A stretch of 64,000 nt of DNA from Rusavskia elegans (Eukaryota > Ascomycota > Lecanoromycetes > Teloschistales > Teloschistaceae): assembly GCA_011316305.1 (NCBI GenBank), contig SAUG01000048.1:1-64000 (forward strand), written 5' to 3'. A program made the position numbers and the translations under genes. The notes beneath the pieces are model-generated. The model was not told the DNA's origin, ran no database searches, and worked only from the letters and a program-made list of their open reading frames with translations. Of the stretch, positions 10,436 through 24,396 are shown piece by piece. The first letter of the stretch is position 1, and the number at the start of each line of letters is the position of its first letter.

Positions 10436-12130
10436 TCATGAACGTCTAACATCATTCGCATCCCCATCCATCTCGTCTGCAAACCAAATCGATCGCTGAC
10501 GATCCACCGTTTCCTCCTCTACAACATCAGGGTTAACGACATGTAGTCTGGCCGTAACCAAAGGAGTAGGAACTAACCCCTGATCAATCACCTCACCGAT
10601 CCCTGGAAGGTGAACAGGGGCATGGTGGATCTGTGCGGTATGTACCTGAACGGTACCGTGTCGGTGACCTGCTTGCTGATGATGATGTGTCGCGGGATAC
10701 GGATGATGGGTGGTATTCCGTTCCAAGACGGCCTCGAAAGATTCGTTTTCTGGAAGCTGAGGTAGATTCCGTCGTGCGTTCAGAATATTTGTTAGTCGCG
10801 CTTCATCTAATGGAACGGGTTCAGCCGCTGCGCGCGGTGCGTCGTAACTGTAACGTGGAATTCGTCGAGCTTGATCTTGCATCCAGCGATCGACGTGGTT
10901 TAGAGGTTTCTTCTTGCTTCCTCCGGAGGTTGGGTTAGATATTTCTTTGTTGACTGGCGACTCCTTATTGTCTTCTGGCGCCGTCCAGGGACGACCGTGT
11001 AGGCGTACGAAAGCCTTTACCAAGTTTGCCTGGTAGAAAGTATTAATATCCAGGATTAAAAGGTTGTAGGCATTCCATACGTTTGGGGGAGGATTCGATT
11101 GGCCGAAGCTGGGGAGGTAATTATCTCCGGGATGGATCTTGGGACCTACCTGGCCATTGTGGTGGTAAAGGCCTTGTGTATGCTCTATGCCGTACACTCG
11201 GAGAGGGCAATCCAGAGCAGTGCAAAGAGGAACGTCGCGTGAGAGGTGTCCTTCTAGTAGTTCGGCTGAGTAGCTGGGTGGGGATACTGTCTCGGTATAC
11301 GCGGGCAGATCTAAGTAGATTTCGGAGTCAGCACGCCCTCTTTGAGTAAGTGCTCGGAGTTGAGACATGTCTTTCAACTCGAGAGACAGAGGGTTTGGGG
11401 GAAAAGAGCTCGGAAATTTACTAACCCGATGGTTCATACCTGGGAGGGATGGTAAGGAGTATTCTGGGTTTCCGGTGCGGTTGGACTCGCTGATTAAGGG
11501 CGGCGGCCGCTTGGGCAGAACTGCCAGAGATGCGTTTCCAAAGGTCGCTGTAGTAGCTATCGTGCTCTGGAAGTCAAAGTCAGCATATTTGCAACATCAA
11601 GTTAGAAGGGGTTTGGGATAAAGTAGCTTCGGAATTAACTCACCTTGATTACCGAGGGCTTCAGTGAACCCATCGTGCCTTCCATCAGCGAGATCTTTCA
11701 AAAACCCACCTCCCCGATACCAGTCGAGAAGATGAGCTCGATGGTTCCAAGCATTAGCCGAGAGATGCAGAAAGCGACGGTCATCGCTAAGGAGTCGGAT
11801 CCGTCTAAAAATCTCGATAATCCGCTGCTCTTCTAACGCGTCATCGGTTGCATCGGTTGCAGGGCTCGCACGTTCGTTGGCGTGTTCGTGTTCATCTGCT
11901 TGTTCGTTTGTATCATGAGTTTGTGGTCTACCCGGAAGGTTGTCAGAAGGCAGTTCTAAAGAAGAGGTGATCAATCGAGGCGATCCGATGATCGGGACAT
12001 TTGCCGGGGCATTCGCACCTCGTCCTGCTGCTATGCCTCGCATTATGTACCCGCCTGCGTTGGAAATGCCTCGAAAAATTCTCCTATGCAAGGGAGTGGG
12101 CGATGGTTGACGGAGCCGACGGGATGGCAT
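10436..12130 (-). CDS. unrecognised protein of 505 residues, likely disordered
   Basis: Three exons close in frame: 11644..12130, 11440..11566 and 10436..11339. The introns are 77 nt (GTGAGT donor) and 100 nt (GTATGA donor, CTCAAC branch-like site, CAAAG acceptor). The protein starts MPSRRLRQPSPTPLHRRIF, a basic N-terminus that could be a mitochondrial presequence. A region rich in charged and His residues and two folded-looking patches follow: RIIEIFRRIRLLSDDRRFL with HLLDWYRGGGFLKDL, and NVWNAYNLLILDINTFYQAN with LVKAFVRLHGR. The last 120 residues are His/Pro-rich. No family is recognised. The second acceptor is my choice among several and could be off. Divergent spacing to the small peptide gene is about 450 nt. 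Confidence 0.6.
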
Positions 12131-12579
12131 CAGACGTAATGATTGTGTTGCGCTCTACCGGAGTCTGCTCTGTAAGATGTGTTCCGCGCCGTTGATGAGT
12201 TAGACTCGAAGAAGAAAGCGAATGAATGGAGAAACGGCCCGGTAGAAAGACCTGCTGGGATCCAGACAGAAGAAACCAAGGAAATGTTTCAGCGAGAGAC
12301 CGGGGTAGAGAAAAAACACATGGAGACCTCGATAGATGGACATGCCTATATAGTGTTTAAGGGAATTGGAGCCTAATAGTCGACACAAAGGGATGCAAGA
12401 TTTGCGTAGAAGTGATGGAGATGGCCAACATGCAGGAAAGTGATGAGGGTTTTGTCATGAGAATTGATTATCCCTAATAAAGACTCGGGACTTTGCATCG
12501 TTGTTACTTTAGATGCAATACATGCATATGGAGCAGTCTAGATGCTAACATAAAGGTCGACCGTCTCCATTGCTGTCCT
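12131..12579. other. gene-free 450 bases
   Basis: This lies upstream of the 505-residue gene and downstream of the small secreted-peptide gene, both on the minus strand. It should hold the promoter of the former. I see nothing else in it. Confidence 0.4.
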
Positions 12580-12786
12580 TCAGGCAGAGACTCCGGCTGA
12601 ATCGTATGGCACGATCTGGCCATTCTTGGTCATAGCAGCCTCTTCAACCGAGACCTCTGAGGGAAACGAATTAGCTAGATTCCAAAAATTTTAATGGGGG
12701 AGCAACGTACGTCGTGCTCGAAGGTCGTGCGGCAGGGCGAGAGTGAAAGCGACAAAGAGGGCGATGGAAGCGGTGATCAATCTCAT
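12580..12786 (-). CDS. 50-residue secreted peptide precursor
   Basis: Two tiny exons, 12711..12786 and 12580..12656, are joined across a 54-nt intron (GTACGT donor, CCCTCAG acceptor). The result is a complete 50-residue product. Residues 1-18 form a clear signal peptide (MRLITASIALFVAFTLAL). The remaining 32 residues are PHDLRARQ followed by VSVEEAAMTKNGQIVPYDSA and GVSA, with no cysteine. A mono/dibasic-like RAR precedes the conserved-looking VSVEEAAMT part, so a short peptide could be released, but that is inference. I recall short secreted ascomycete proteins with an EEAAMT...VPFDS-like ending but cannot name a family. The gene falls below usual annotation length cut-offs. The splice phases close exactly, which supports it. 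Confidence 0.65.
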
Positions 12787-14897
<2,111 letters not shown>

Positions 14898-15486
14898 CGA
14901 CTGGTATGATCTTTACAAGGCGTGGTTCATGGATATTGGTGCAAATGGGATGTGCATGATACCCTGAGTTCGGACGTTATGGTCACATATGAGCCAAATG
15001 AGAAATCTTCTCGACCGCTGACAATTTCTTCGCGATTTCTGCGCTGTACAACCCGGACTGCTGCGACTCACATCAAAAGAGTGAAACATTATGTGAGTTT
15101 CCGCTCGGTGATCTGGACATGGGAGTCATGTAACGCAAAGCCCGAGGACCCCTCCAAAGGCCGTAATCTCCACCTTCAGCCCCCCACATTCACGGCCCAT
15201 CAATGATGCGCTGGCTCACCCATTGATTGCGCAGAAATACTTTTATTCGTATAATTACTGGATCAATCCTGCACATTCCCTGCTAACCATCAACATCTTT
15301 CATTCAGCCGGAAGCCAGCGCCCCGTACCCAAGGCAGCAAGCAGCCTCGCCGACGAGGCTCGATATCACCCCATTACTCCAGCGATTGCGCACGAATCTT
15401 ACTCAGATCCTTCTTACGCACTGTAGAACATTTTCACGACGAATGTGAATGGACTCTTGAGTGTTCTAGCCCAATCACACCCCACA
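14898..15486. other. intergenic, promoter of the kinase gene
   Basis: About 590 bases. An in-frame upstream ATG at 15445 would add 14 residues to the kinase. I prefer the ATG at 15487 because homologous kinases start close to the ATP-binding lobe. No other feature is seen. Confidence 0.4.
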
Positions 15487-16942
15487 ATGGCTTCGCAAAA
15501 CGGCCAAGCGAAGCCCCAAATTCAGCCATGCCGATACAAGACCGGAAAGACATTGGGAGCGGGGTCATACTCGGTGGTGAAGGAATGCGTACATATCGAA
15601 ACGGGGAGGTACTATGCGGCGAAAGTGATCAATAAGAGGATGATGGCTGGCAGAGAACATATGGTGCGTCAAATTTGTTGAAAGAGCGGGATGGGATATT
15701 GCAAAATCAAAAGACTGACCGGCTGTCCACCAGGTCCGTAACGAGATCGCCGTGCTCAAAAAAGTATCAATGGGCCACCAAAACATTTTGACGCTGGTGG
15801 ACTACTTCGAGACCATGAACAACCGTGAGAGCCTTTTCCCCCTCAACTTCCAAAAGATGCCTAATGCTGAAGTATATTCCCAGTCTACCTCGTCACTGAC
15901 CTCGCTCTCGGCGGCGAACTCTTCGACCGAATATGCAGAAAAGGTAGCTACTACGAATCCGACGCTGCAGACCTCATCCGCGCAACCCTCTCCGCCGTCG
16001 CCTACCTCCACGACCACGGTATCGTCCACCGCGACCTAAAACCCGAGAACCTCCTCTTCCGAACACCAGAAGACAACGCCGACCTCCTAATAGCCGACTT
16101 CGGCCTCTCGCGAATCATGGACGAAGAAGCCTTCCACGTCCTCACAACCACCTGCGGAACCCCAGGCTACATGGCGCCTGAAATCTTCAAAAAGACCGGC
16201 CACGGCAAACCAGTGTAAGCTCTCCACCACCATTCCTCCCATCCATCCATCCTCCTCAAAAGATACCCCTCACTAACCAGCCCCCTCAAATCTCAAAAGC
16301 GACGTCTGGGCCATAGGCGTAATAACCTACTTCCTCCTCTGCGGCTACACCCCCTTCGACCGGGACTCCAACCTCGAAGAAATGCAAGCAATCCTCATCG
16401 CCGACTACAGCTTCACCCCGCTCGAATACTGGCGCGGCGTCTCGCTCCCCGCCCGCGACTTCATCAAACGCTGCCTCACCATCGACCCCCACGCCCGCAT
16501 GACCTCCCACCAAGCCCTCACCCACCCCTTTGTCGTCGAACCCGCATCTAACTCCCCCGCCGATGAATCCGTGGGTGGGAACCCAGATTTATTGCCCACC
16601 ATCAAGAAGAATTTCAATGCGAGGCGGACGCTGCATGCGGCTATTGATACGATTCGCGCGATCAATAAGTTGAGGGAGGGGGGCGCGGCGGGGTTGATGG
16701 ATGGGGCTTTTAGTGGGGATCCGAGACGGGAGGAGAGGGCGAGGACGGAGGGGAATGGGAATGGGAATGGGGATGGGGATGCGAGTAAGGGTGAGGGTGT
16801 GGATGGCGGTGTCGATGGCAGGGGCGATGAGATGGAGATTGATTCGAGGGGAAATGCGAGAGGGCAGACGGAGGAGATGATTCGGGCGCAGGAGAGAAGG
16901 GTGCAGGAGACTGCGAGGGGGCTTTGGAGTAGTGCGCGATGA
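15487..16942 (+). CDS. Ca2+/calmodulin-dependent protein kinase (CaMK1-like)
   Basis: Four exons, 15487..15663, 15734..15824, 15884..16214 and 16300..16942, close in frame to 413 residues. Kinase motifs appear in order: glycine loop LGAGSYSVVKE, invariant Lys in YYAAKVINK, HRDLKPENLL, DFGLSR, GTPGYMAPE and DVWAIGVITYFLLCGYTPFD. After the catalytic domain comes a basic amphipathic segment, NFNARRTLHAAIDTIRAINK, in the place of the autoinhibitory/calmodulin-binding helix. The tail is Gly/Asn/Asp-rich. The organisation matches fungal CMK1/CmkA kinases, which relay Ca2+ signals in growth, stress and cell-cycle control. The gene is convergent with COG3. Codon use in exons 3-4 is strongly C-ending, unlike exon 1. 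Confidence 0.92.
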
Positions 16943-17326
16943 ATGCATTGAGATTTTGGTTGTTGGCAGAGTCCCCTTTTCCCCCGGTCATTGGCTCTGG
17001 ACATGTGGTGGTGGTCGCAGCCAAGGATGAATGGAGGTGAAAATTTCATCAGGAAGAGGGTTATGCTTGACTGTTATCTCCAGGCGTTGGCAGCAATCAT
17101 GCGTAGAGGAACGTTGGATATTCAGCGGGTTGTCAGGGGGGCTGATGAACCACGAGGATTGGAGTTTGCGGTCGACTTCGTTGGAAAACCCGTTGACGAT
17201 CTCATCACAAGATATGAATGTAACCTCATGTCTAAGATATTACTCGGAAAAAAAGGGGCAACATGATCAATAGCATTTCATGCCTTGCAACATCCTCTGT
17301 GAATACCCCGTGAACGGTCGAGCTCG
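16943..17326. other. intergenic, convergent 3' ends
   Basis: 384 bases between the stop codons of the kinase gene and COG3. No gene or RNA is seen. Confidence 0.45.
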
Positions 17327-20105
17327 TTAAAAACTCACCGTCCCACTCCCCCTATCACTAAACCCATCGTCATCCTCTTCCTCCCTCCCAAGCACCTTCC
17401 CCACCATAAATACACCGCCAGCCCACTCCTCAAACATATCCACATCCCAAACCTCATCTTCCCTTCCCTTGCCCTTCTTGCTAGCCCGCCTGGAGCCAGA
17501 CTCCCCATTCTTCTCCCTCATCTGCCCCTCGTAGAAAGTTTCATACCTTTGCACCACTAGATCCTGCACAGCACTGACAAGCGTCTCCTTCGTCCGCCGA
17601 TCGTCGAGATACTCATCCAACTTCTTTCTCAGCAACGGTACCTCCTTTTCTGCAATGACTTTTGCCTGATTTACCGCCTTCAGTGGGTTGAATCCCTTTT
17701 TCCCTGTTGCCGTTTCGTCGATAGGGTTTGTTATTCGATCTGCAAAACCGGTCGTGAAATCGGTGATCACGCCCCTCAGCCTCCCGTCGAGCTCCACCTT
17801 TGCATCGAGCATGTTCTCCACGACCTTTGGCAGTAGATTTCCACCCATCCGCTTCCACAGGTTTCGGGGATCAAAGAATCCGCCGCGCTCTCGCAGTTCA
17901 TAAAAGGTGTTAGTGACGCCAGAGAAGTCGATGTTAATGTCTGGGGTGACAACGTATTCGATGTCGAAGGCGACGATTTGCTGTTTGAGGATGAGGAGGT
18001 GTTTGATGAGGAACAGATGGCCGTCAGCGGGCGTACGATTGGTAGTGATGAGTGTAGAAGCATGGTGGAGGGACAAGGTGGTTTGGTGAACAATCTGGTG
18101 GGCTAGGTCGTCGAAGACAGTGGACTAAAAGGTACAAGTCAGAACAGGGGCTGAAATTTGGAACAGTAACCGAGTAATTGAGAACCTACATTGACAAGCC
18201 GGTATATTCGACTCAAGAGCCAGATGGCCTTCTTGAGCGTAGGATACCAACCTTGAAAGGCGGCTTGGGTGTCAAACCCCCATTGTCCGTCAAGAGAGTC
18301 GCCTCCTTCGACAATCATAGGTGTTTTCGGCATCGGCGTCGTGGGTTCTGCATTCGATGCCTTTCTTCCCGATGTTGCAGATCTTTGATTCTTAGTCCCG
18401 GACAACGAGACCTTTCTATTACATGCAGGATAGTCCAGAACGTCCGGCTTGGGCTTGTACTTTTCAATCTCGTCACGTAGTATAGCTTGTGTTCGGAATA
18501 CCAGCCTCGTCTGTGCATCCTCCAACGCTGGCTGTATCAAGACGGAGAAGTCTAATTCATTAGCAGCTGGAGGCTCATCGTCGTCTTGATCGTGCATGTA
18601 CCGCGTTTGAAGCAGCGTGCACAACTCGCATAACTTCAGAATCTCGTTCTCGTGAATGATTCGTGGTCGTAGTTCATCGTAAAGGGGTTCGCATGCTGAT
18701 TCCAAAAAATCGTAAAGACCGTCTTCGCCTTCAAACCACTCCCTCCACAGCTCATACTCGTAAGAGCACATCTCTCTCATGTAGCTTATGCTGTTTCGAG
18801 CGAACGGCACCAGCTCCTTGGAGGTGCTTGGTGCAACGGCTACATCTCGAATCTTCTTCGTGATCCATGGAATGATAAGCTTCCCACGTGTAGCCGAATA
18901 GTTTGCGTATAGCTCATTCATCAAACCCAGGTACTCTGATTCACCGCCAGCATCGGCACCAGGTGCACGAATGGTTCTCTTCCGGATCTCTTGGGCGACT
19001 TCCTTTAGCTCTGAGGCGCCAACACGGAACTTGGCATACAGGAGAGCGGACATTGTGGTGTCGTTTAGCTGTCGTTCGGCAATCCGTTTTATAACATCGG
19101 AAGAGATATCCTTGAGACCATTGACGAAGTTGACACGGATCAACGTGAGTCCCCTTGTCATCAGCAGTCGGTAACGGGAATGATAAGTGGAGGCTTCACG
19201 TTGTTCGGGCTGGTTCCCAGGTCAATTGAAGCTTCTGGTCGCGATATGTAGGACCTACATGAGCAACCATATACTCCAGACATTCATCCAGCCGAGCAAG
19301 CATACTCGAGAACTCTTGGCTCCGTACAAAGCTGCCAGCCCCTGGAGCATTCAAGCGTCTCGTGACGGGTTCAAGGAAGCTGTAGTATTTCAAGTTCTGT
19401 GTAATCTCATCCGCCAGCTGTGTGAGCCGCTTTTGCTCCTGCGTCAGTCCCTCGCATTGCTTCTGGAAAGTCGTGGTCTGGGCTTCAACGGATTTGAAGG
19501 AGTCAGACAGTGAAGTCAAGAGGTCTAGGGTTTTGGTCGAGTCGGAGAGCAATGAGTCTAGATGGGAGGAATAGAGATCGAGCTGTTTCTGGTAATTCCT
19601 AGAGGAAAGGTTCTATCAGAGATGTTCCAAGTGCATAGACGTCTTGTTGTCGGCGTGGCAAACGTACGTGTACTCTTCATGACTTGCATCCAGCAGATCG
19701 TTCTCCAAGCCATCATACCATTCCATGAACTCGAGATCATCCTTGATATCCTCATAGCTCACACTGCCTTTCCCCTTCTCCGGGCTGACATCCTTATCCA
19801 GGACGGCCTTTGCGGCATCGTGGAAATCGGAGTAAGACTGTGCTCGTCTGCTCAAGGTGGCTTTGGGTGGAGCTGCCTGGTGTCTCGCATTGGATGAAGC
19901 TTCGCCAATGACATCTAGGGTACGCTCGTTAGCTTGCGAGTCTTCCTGTAGGAACGATCAGAAACGATATGGCAGAACGAAGCGCATGGCTTACGTTGGG
20001 CTGCTTCAACAATGACTGCCTCCTCTTGTGCTTGGGCGTCGTCTGCTTGTCTTCTGGGGGCGCCGCACTGGGCATGATGGTGTAGAAAGAGGCGTCATCG
20101 TACAT
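17327..20105 (-). CDS. COG3: conserved oligomeric Golgi complex subunit 3 (Sec34)
   Basis: Five exons, 19995..20105, 19668..19945, 19259..19598, 18190..19209 and 17327..18124, all join in phase to give 848 residues. The N-terminal coiled-coil part includes LDLLTSLSDSFKSVEAQTT and QCEGLTQEQKRLTQLADEIT. The Sec34 core follows: FLEPVTRRLNAPG, LDECLEYMVAHPEQREASTY and SRYRLLMTRGLTLIRVNFVN. The C-terminal third includes FDIEYVVTPDINIDFSGVTN. COG3 is a lobe-A subunit of the COG tether, which captures retrograde vesicles at the Golgi. The size fits fungal orthologues (about 800-900). The intron at 19210..19258 is only 49 nt; reading through it replaces the conserved HPEQREAS with unrelated sequence, which supports the splice. 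The start is divergent from uS2m, 157 nt apart. Confidence 0.93.
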
Positions 20106-20262
20106 TGCTCTTGGTGATTTATCAATTGGTTAGTTCTGGGAGTGTTGAAGCCCGTTGACGTTTGTTGTCAGGGGCAGTCTTTCGCGGGAGGATCGACGGA
20201 GCTCAAGACAAGACTTTTGTTGCTGCAGGCGAACCTCAAGCTCTCGACCACCACCCATCACA
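20106..20262. promoter_or_regulatory. compact bidirectional promoter, COG3 / uS2m
   Basis: Only 157 bases separate the two divergent start codons, so both promoters and 5' UTRs must share or overlap this stretch. I see no obvious TATA box. Confidence 0.55.
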
Positions 20263-21488
20263 ATGATAATAAGACAGGCCATAATCCGTCATGGTGAGTA
20301 TTCAACACCGCAGTCCTATGATATGACTGATACTAAGCAAGATCAGGCCGAAGAATCGCAACAAGACCACGACGACTTCATTGCATCCGCTCCTTTGCCA
20401 GCGAGGTCGACATCGAAGGCATCGAGGCCTCCCTCGACCGTTCTCTCAAGGAAACCCACTCAATCAAGTCGCTCCTCCAGAATGAGAGCTCCGATGCTGT
20501 CCCGCGAATTGACAACCAGACCCACACGACACCAAACTACAACAACGACCGAGTCGCAGAAGATTACCGCAGTATAAAACGACAAAGTCCGTTCCCCTCT
20601 TTCCCTAAAACCTCTCATCCCCGATAACTCCCTCTATCCCGACTAACACACCACTCCATAGAACACCTAACCTCCCACCTCGGCACCTCCCTAACCCCCC
20701 ATTACACCCCCCACACCCTCCTCAAGGAACCGCCCCCTCCCTCCGAAATCTCCCTCCCCCTCCTCCTCGCCTCCCAATCCCACCTCGGCCACTCCACCTC
20801 CCTCTGGAACCCCCTCAACAGCCGCTACATCTTCGGCATCCGCTCCGGCATCCACATCATCTCCCTCGACATCACCGCCGCCCACCTCCGCCGCGCCTGC
20901 CGCGTCGTCTCCGGCGTCACCGAACGCGGCGGCCTCGTCCTCTTCGTCGGCACCCGCAAAGGCCAAGATCGCTGCGTCGTCAATGCAGCGAAGTTGGCTG
21001 GCGGGTGCCATCTATTTGAACGGTGGACGCCGGGCAGTATCACGAACGGGCATCAGATTTTGGGCCGGTGTAGGATGCAGGTGGTGGATGAGTTCGATCA
21101 GCCGATTCCAGGGTTGGAGAATGAGTTGCTGGAACGGCCTGTGCTCAAGCCGGATTTGGTGGTTTGTTTGAATCCGTTGGAGAATTGGGTGATGCTGCAT
21201 GAGTGCGGACTGCATGGGATTCCGACGGTGGGGATTATCGATACGGATGCCAATCCTACGTGGGTGACGTACCCGATCCCGGCGAACGATGATAGTTTGA
21301 GGTGTGTGCAGCTGGTAGCCGGGGTGCTGGGGAAGGCGGGTGAAGAAGGGCAAAGGAGGAGGAGGGAGAGGGCGAAACGAGGGGAGGTGACGTATCAGCC
21401 GGAGCAATTTGAGTTGAAGAGCGAAGAGGAGGAGGTGAAGACGGGAGGAGATATGGAGGCAGTGCATCATGCCGGGGAGAGTGGTTAA
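20263..21488 (+). CDS. mitochondrial small-subunit ribosomal protein uS2m
   Basis: Three exons, 20263..20293, 20347..20586 and 20662..21488, close in frame to 365 residues. The N-terminus (MIIRQAIIRHGRRIATRPRR) is basic and lacks acidic residues, as expected of a mitochondrial presequence. The S2 fold includes LGHSTSLWNPLNSRYIFGIR, GLVLFVGTRKGQDRCVVNA and PDLVVCLNPLENWVMLHECG, followed by the conserved GIPTVGIIDTDANPTWVTYP, where uS2 proteins have IPxIAIxDTNxxP. The tail is charged. Yeast MRP4 is the equivalent. The second intron has an unusual GTCCGT donor. Exon 3 shifts from strongly C-ending codons to G-ending ones around 21000. Confidence 0.92.
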
Positions 21489-21907
21489 AGGTGTGGAGTA
21501 AATGATCCTGTACACCATTTCTCCTTTCCATTGGCGGTGTCAGCAGCATTGAACAGGCCAAATAAGGATACCAATCTATCGCAGCATTCGTACACAGCAA
21601 ATGGGCCTTCTTTGTATACGGGAAATTCCAAGGAGATTCTGTATGTGGCATGTCTTGAGGCCTTGTCGTAGAGACATTCCAGTACTTTGCACCTCTGAAC
21701 CTGGACAAAGTGTGATAGACCTGAAAAGCGAATACGAAAATTGCAAAGAGAGTTCACAGAGGAGAATGCTCATGGTCGCATTCACGCTCATAGTTCTATT
21801 CAATGTCTTGTTCTGGGTCCAATTCTTCGCCATCCAATCAGTCTATCATGTTGAATCGTTGCCACTCTTCTGTGTACCGAATTTCTAAACCTCGGTCCTC
21901 ATACTTC
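21489..21907. other. intergenic, convergent 3' ends
   Basis: About 420 bases between uS2m and the mitochondrial carrier. Overlapping short frames only. Confidence 0.45.
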
Positions 21908-23736
21908 CTAATTCATTGCCCTCATCACCATCTCAACCACAATAAACGTCCCCGCACTAACCGGCAGCGCCCTCACACACGTCGGACCAATCCCTCTCCA
22001 AAACCCCCTCGCCCCCTCTTCCCTCCACGTCTGCCGCCAAACATCCCTCATATTCGCATACCGCATCCCGGACCCGAAACCATCGGACTGCATCTTGCTT
22101 TTGACGACGTCGAAGGGGTAGGAGGACAGCCAGAGGGCTTCGCCGGCGATGCCGCCGTAGAGGGCGATAAGCGGGGCGGGGATGGAGGAGCGAGGGGTGG
22201 AGGTTCGCTTGGTGTGCAGGCGCATTAGGTATTCGAAAGTTAGGAACCTGTTTTTATTAGTTGTTGCTCATTCACGCCAAAAAAGTACATAGGTTGCTTC
22301 ATGATTGGGAAAGGGATCGGCAAGGGCGGATGAACTGGTAAACTCACCAAGTACCATAAGCCATCGCCTCTCTCGCCAACGTAACAACCTGTCCTCGATA
22401 AACCCCTCCTATCCCTCCTCCCTGCCTCACTAGCTTTCGCATGCAATCAATAGGACCGTTGTACAGTCTCTCCGCGCCATGCGGTTGCGTCTGGAGTCTT
22501 ATGCGGACATGTTCAATGGGACCGGAAAGGTAAGAGTTGGCGAGGCCGGCGAAGGCGCCGGAGAGGTAGAGTTGGGTGTAGGACAGGTCTGCAGGTTTAC
22601 CTGGTTGGTGGTGGGAATTAGTTATGAAGGTTTGATGAAGAAGAAGTGGAGTAGAGCTACCTTTGAGCGTGTTTCGTGCTTCGAATTGGCGGCGAGCGTA
22701 GTGGAAGCCGCCGAATTGGACAGAGACCTGTGAAGTTCATCAGCCCCAAATTGATAGCTCGTCATTTGATGGAGAACGGGATGAAAGAGCAGAGGGATAA
22801 AGGAGCAAATTCTTCGAAGCTACGACGAATCGGATTCCAGTTGCTACGTCAAAACCCTTCACGGGATCACATCGACCTCCAACAGTCACAGTCTTCAACG
22901 AAAATCGAACTTACGCAAGCACCAATTCCCACCAACGGCGTCAGCGATCCCTATCCCGCCATCAAATAATCAGCTCTCCCACTCCAGCCACAGCCTCTAC
23001 CAGCAGCAGAAGTGGTCCAACGGACCTTGTAGAAAGCCAACGGTCCCTCATTCTTGAAAATCTGCGTGGCGCCATCTATGGCCCCTGTGTATCTTGTGGT
23101 GGTCTGTAATCTGACTTTGACGATATCTGGAAGGAAGTTGGTGTTGTGAGTGATGTGCGTGCATGGAGAGGCGATTTGGAGGGGAAGTCACCGAATGGTT
23201 GGCCTGTGATTGTGGTATCAGTGATAGCTCGGGCGATGGATGTTTTCAGGACGCGCTGGCCTTAGCAAAGACCTCAATAGTATCTTAGATGGCCCACGTA
23301 GCAGAAAATGCTTGACCACCGCAGGGGAAACAACGATGGTCTTGACCGTGACTGTACGCCTTCGAGCACGTTTCCTAGCGACTAAGTCCTCGCATTTCCC
23401 CACGTCCAAATAGCCATGTCAAAGGCATGAAGATTCTGAAAGTTGCCTCCAACCTCTATTCACATGAGTCTCCGGCAAAGACCACCATCTCCAATCCTTC
23501 CGCTTGCGCCTTTTAACCAGAAGTTGACTTCGCAACTCACAGCCCAAACCCCAACGATTCCACGAAATTGAACCTCTGAAAAGGAATGCCATGAAAACGC
23601 CCACACCAAACATCAAACACAAAACCAACTCACCAATCAAAACCTGCGCAACCCCCCCAGCAGCGCCCGCAAACAGTTCTTTAAACGTCTGCTTCGCCCC
23701 TCCCGTATCGATCTCCTTCTCCACCGCTTCCGCCAT
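21908..23736 (-). CDS. mitochondrial carrier protein (SLC25 family, YMC1-like)
   Basis: Seven exons close in frame to 303 residues: 23634..23736, 23192..23203, 23026..23126, 22915..22950, 22661..22727, 22348..22600 and 21908..22247. The three mitochondrial-carrier repeats are visible. The signature of repeat 1 is QPFDIVKVRLQ, split by the 12-nt second exon. Repeat 2 has GPIEHVRIRLQ and repeat 3 has SYPFDVVKSKMQ. Substrate-side motifs include FKELFAGAAGGVAQVLIG and LYLSGAFAGLANSYLSG. The closest yeast relatives by memory are YMC1/YMC2-type inner-membrane carriers (amino-acid transport); the substrate here is not proven. The second exon (GCCAACCATTCG) encodes only the GQPFD junction and is required for the first signature. 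The GTCCGT donor after exon 3 is the same rare donor seen in uS2m. Confidence 0.9.
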
Positions 23737-24396
23737 TCTTTCACCCCGGCTCTCCTCAATCACAGACCCACAATGGAAGCCGAGATTCCCGTGGGAGGTG
23801 GAATATATGAACGATGAGACTCAATGTGGTCAATGGATTGAAGTCCGAAGTCAATAGATGCAATTGAAGTGGTTGGCGTTTAGATCGTCTTCCAGACCGA
23901 AGGGGGCAAATTCAAAAGGGTTTAATGGCGTGATTGATGATATGCTGGCGTAGTCGTAAGAATCTGGTTTCTTTAATGTCGTCAGTGACGAAGATGATGC
24001 GAAGATCCGTAAAAAGGACCGACGTGAGCTTTGAGGTTGCATCGACCAATCAGAGAGCGCTTACCAACGCGAGGTCAGCATGAGTGGTTGGAAATAATGT
24101 GGTATCGTGAAGTCTTCATGATAATGAGAGGGCCGGATGACCAGTGTCTGTCTACAAGAGTTTAAAAATATGGTACATCATGTTCGATTTTTCTAACTAT
24201 GCTGGCCGGTGATGAGGTCTTCATGTTGTAAGCTCGCTGTTTGAGCTCCATTGCATACCATTGCCTCTGTAGGCAACCCGGAATCTCAGCACCTTCCATT
24301 CAACTGCCTTCCATTCCATTTGCTGTTCATGAGCTGAGAAAAAAACCATCTTGACACGCCCGCCAATTCCCCTGATCCATTAAGAATATCTCTCCC
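23737..24396. other. gene-free 660 bases
   Basis: This lies between the carrier's start and the Argonaute's stop. It should contain the carrier promoter and the Argonaute 3' UTR. Nothing else is recognised. Confidence 0.4.

Noticed and set aside
16405..17049. 214-codon antisense frame over the kinase 3' end
   Set aside because: Arises from the biased codon use of the kinase exon; low-complexity Ser/Pro text only.
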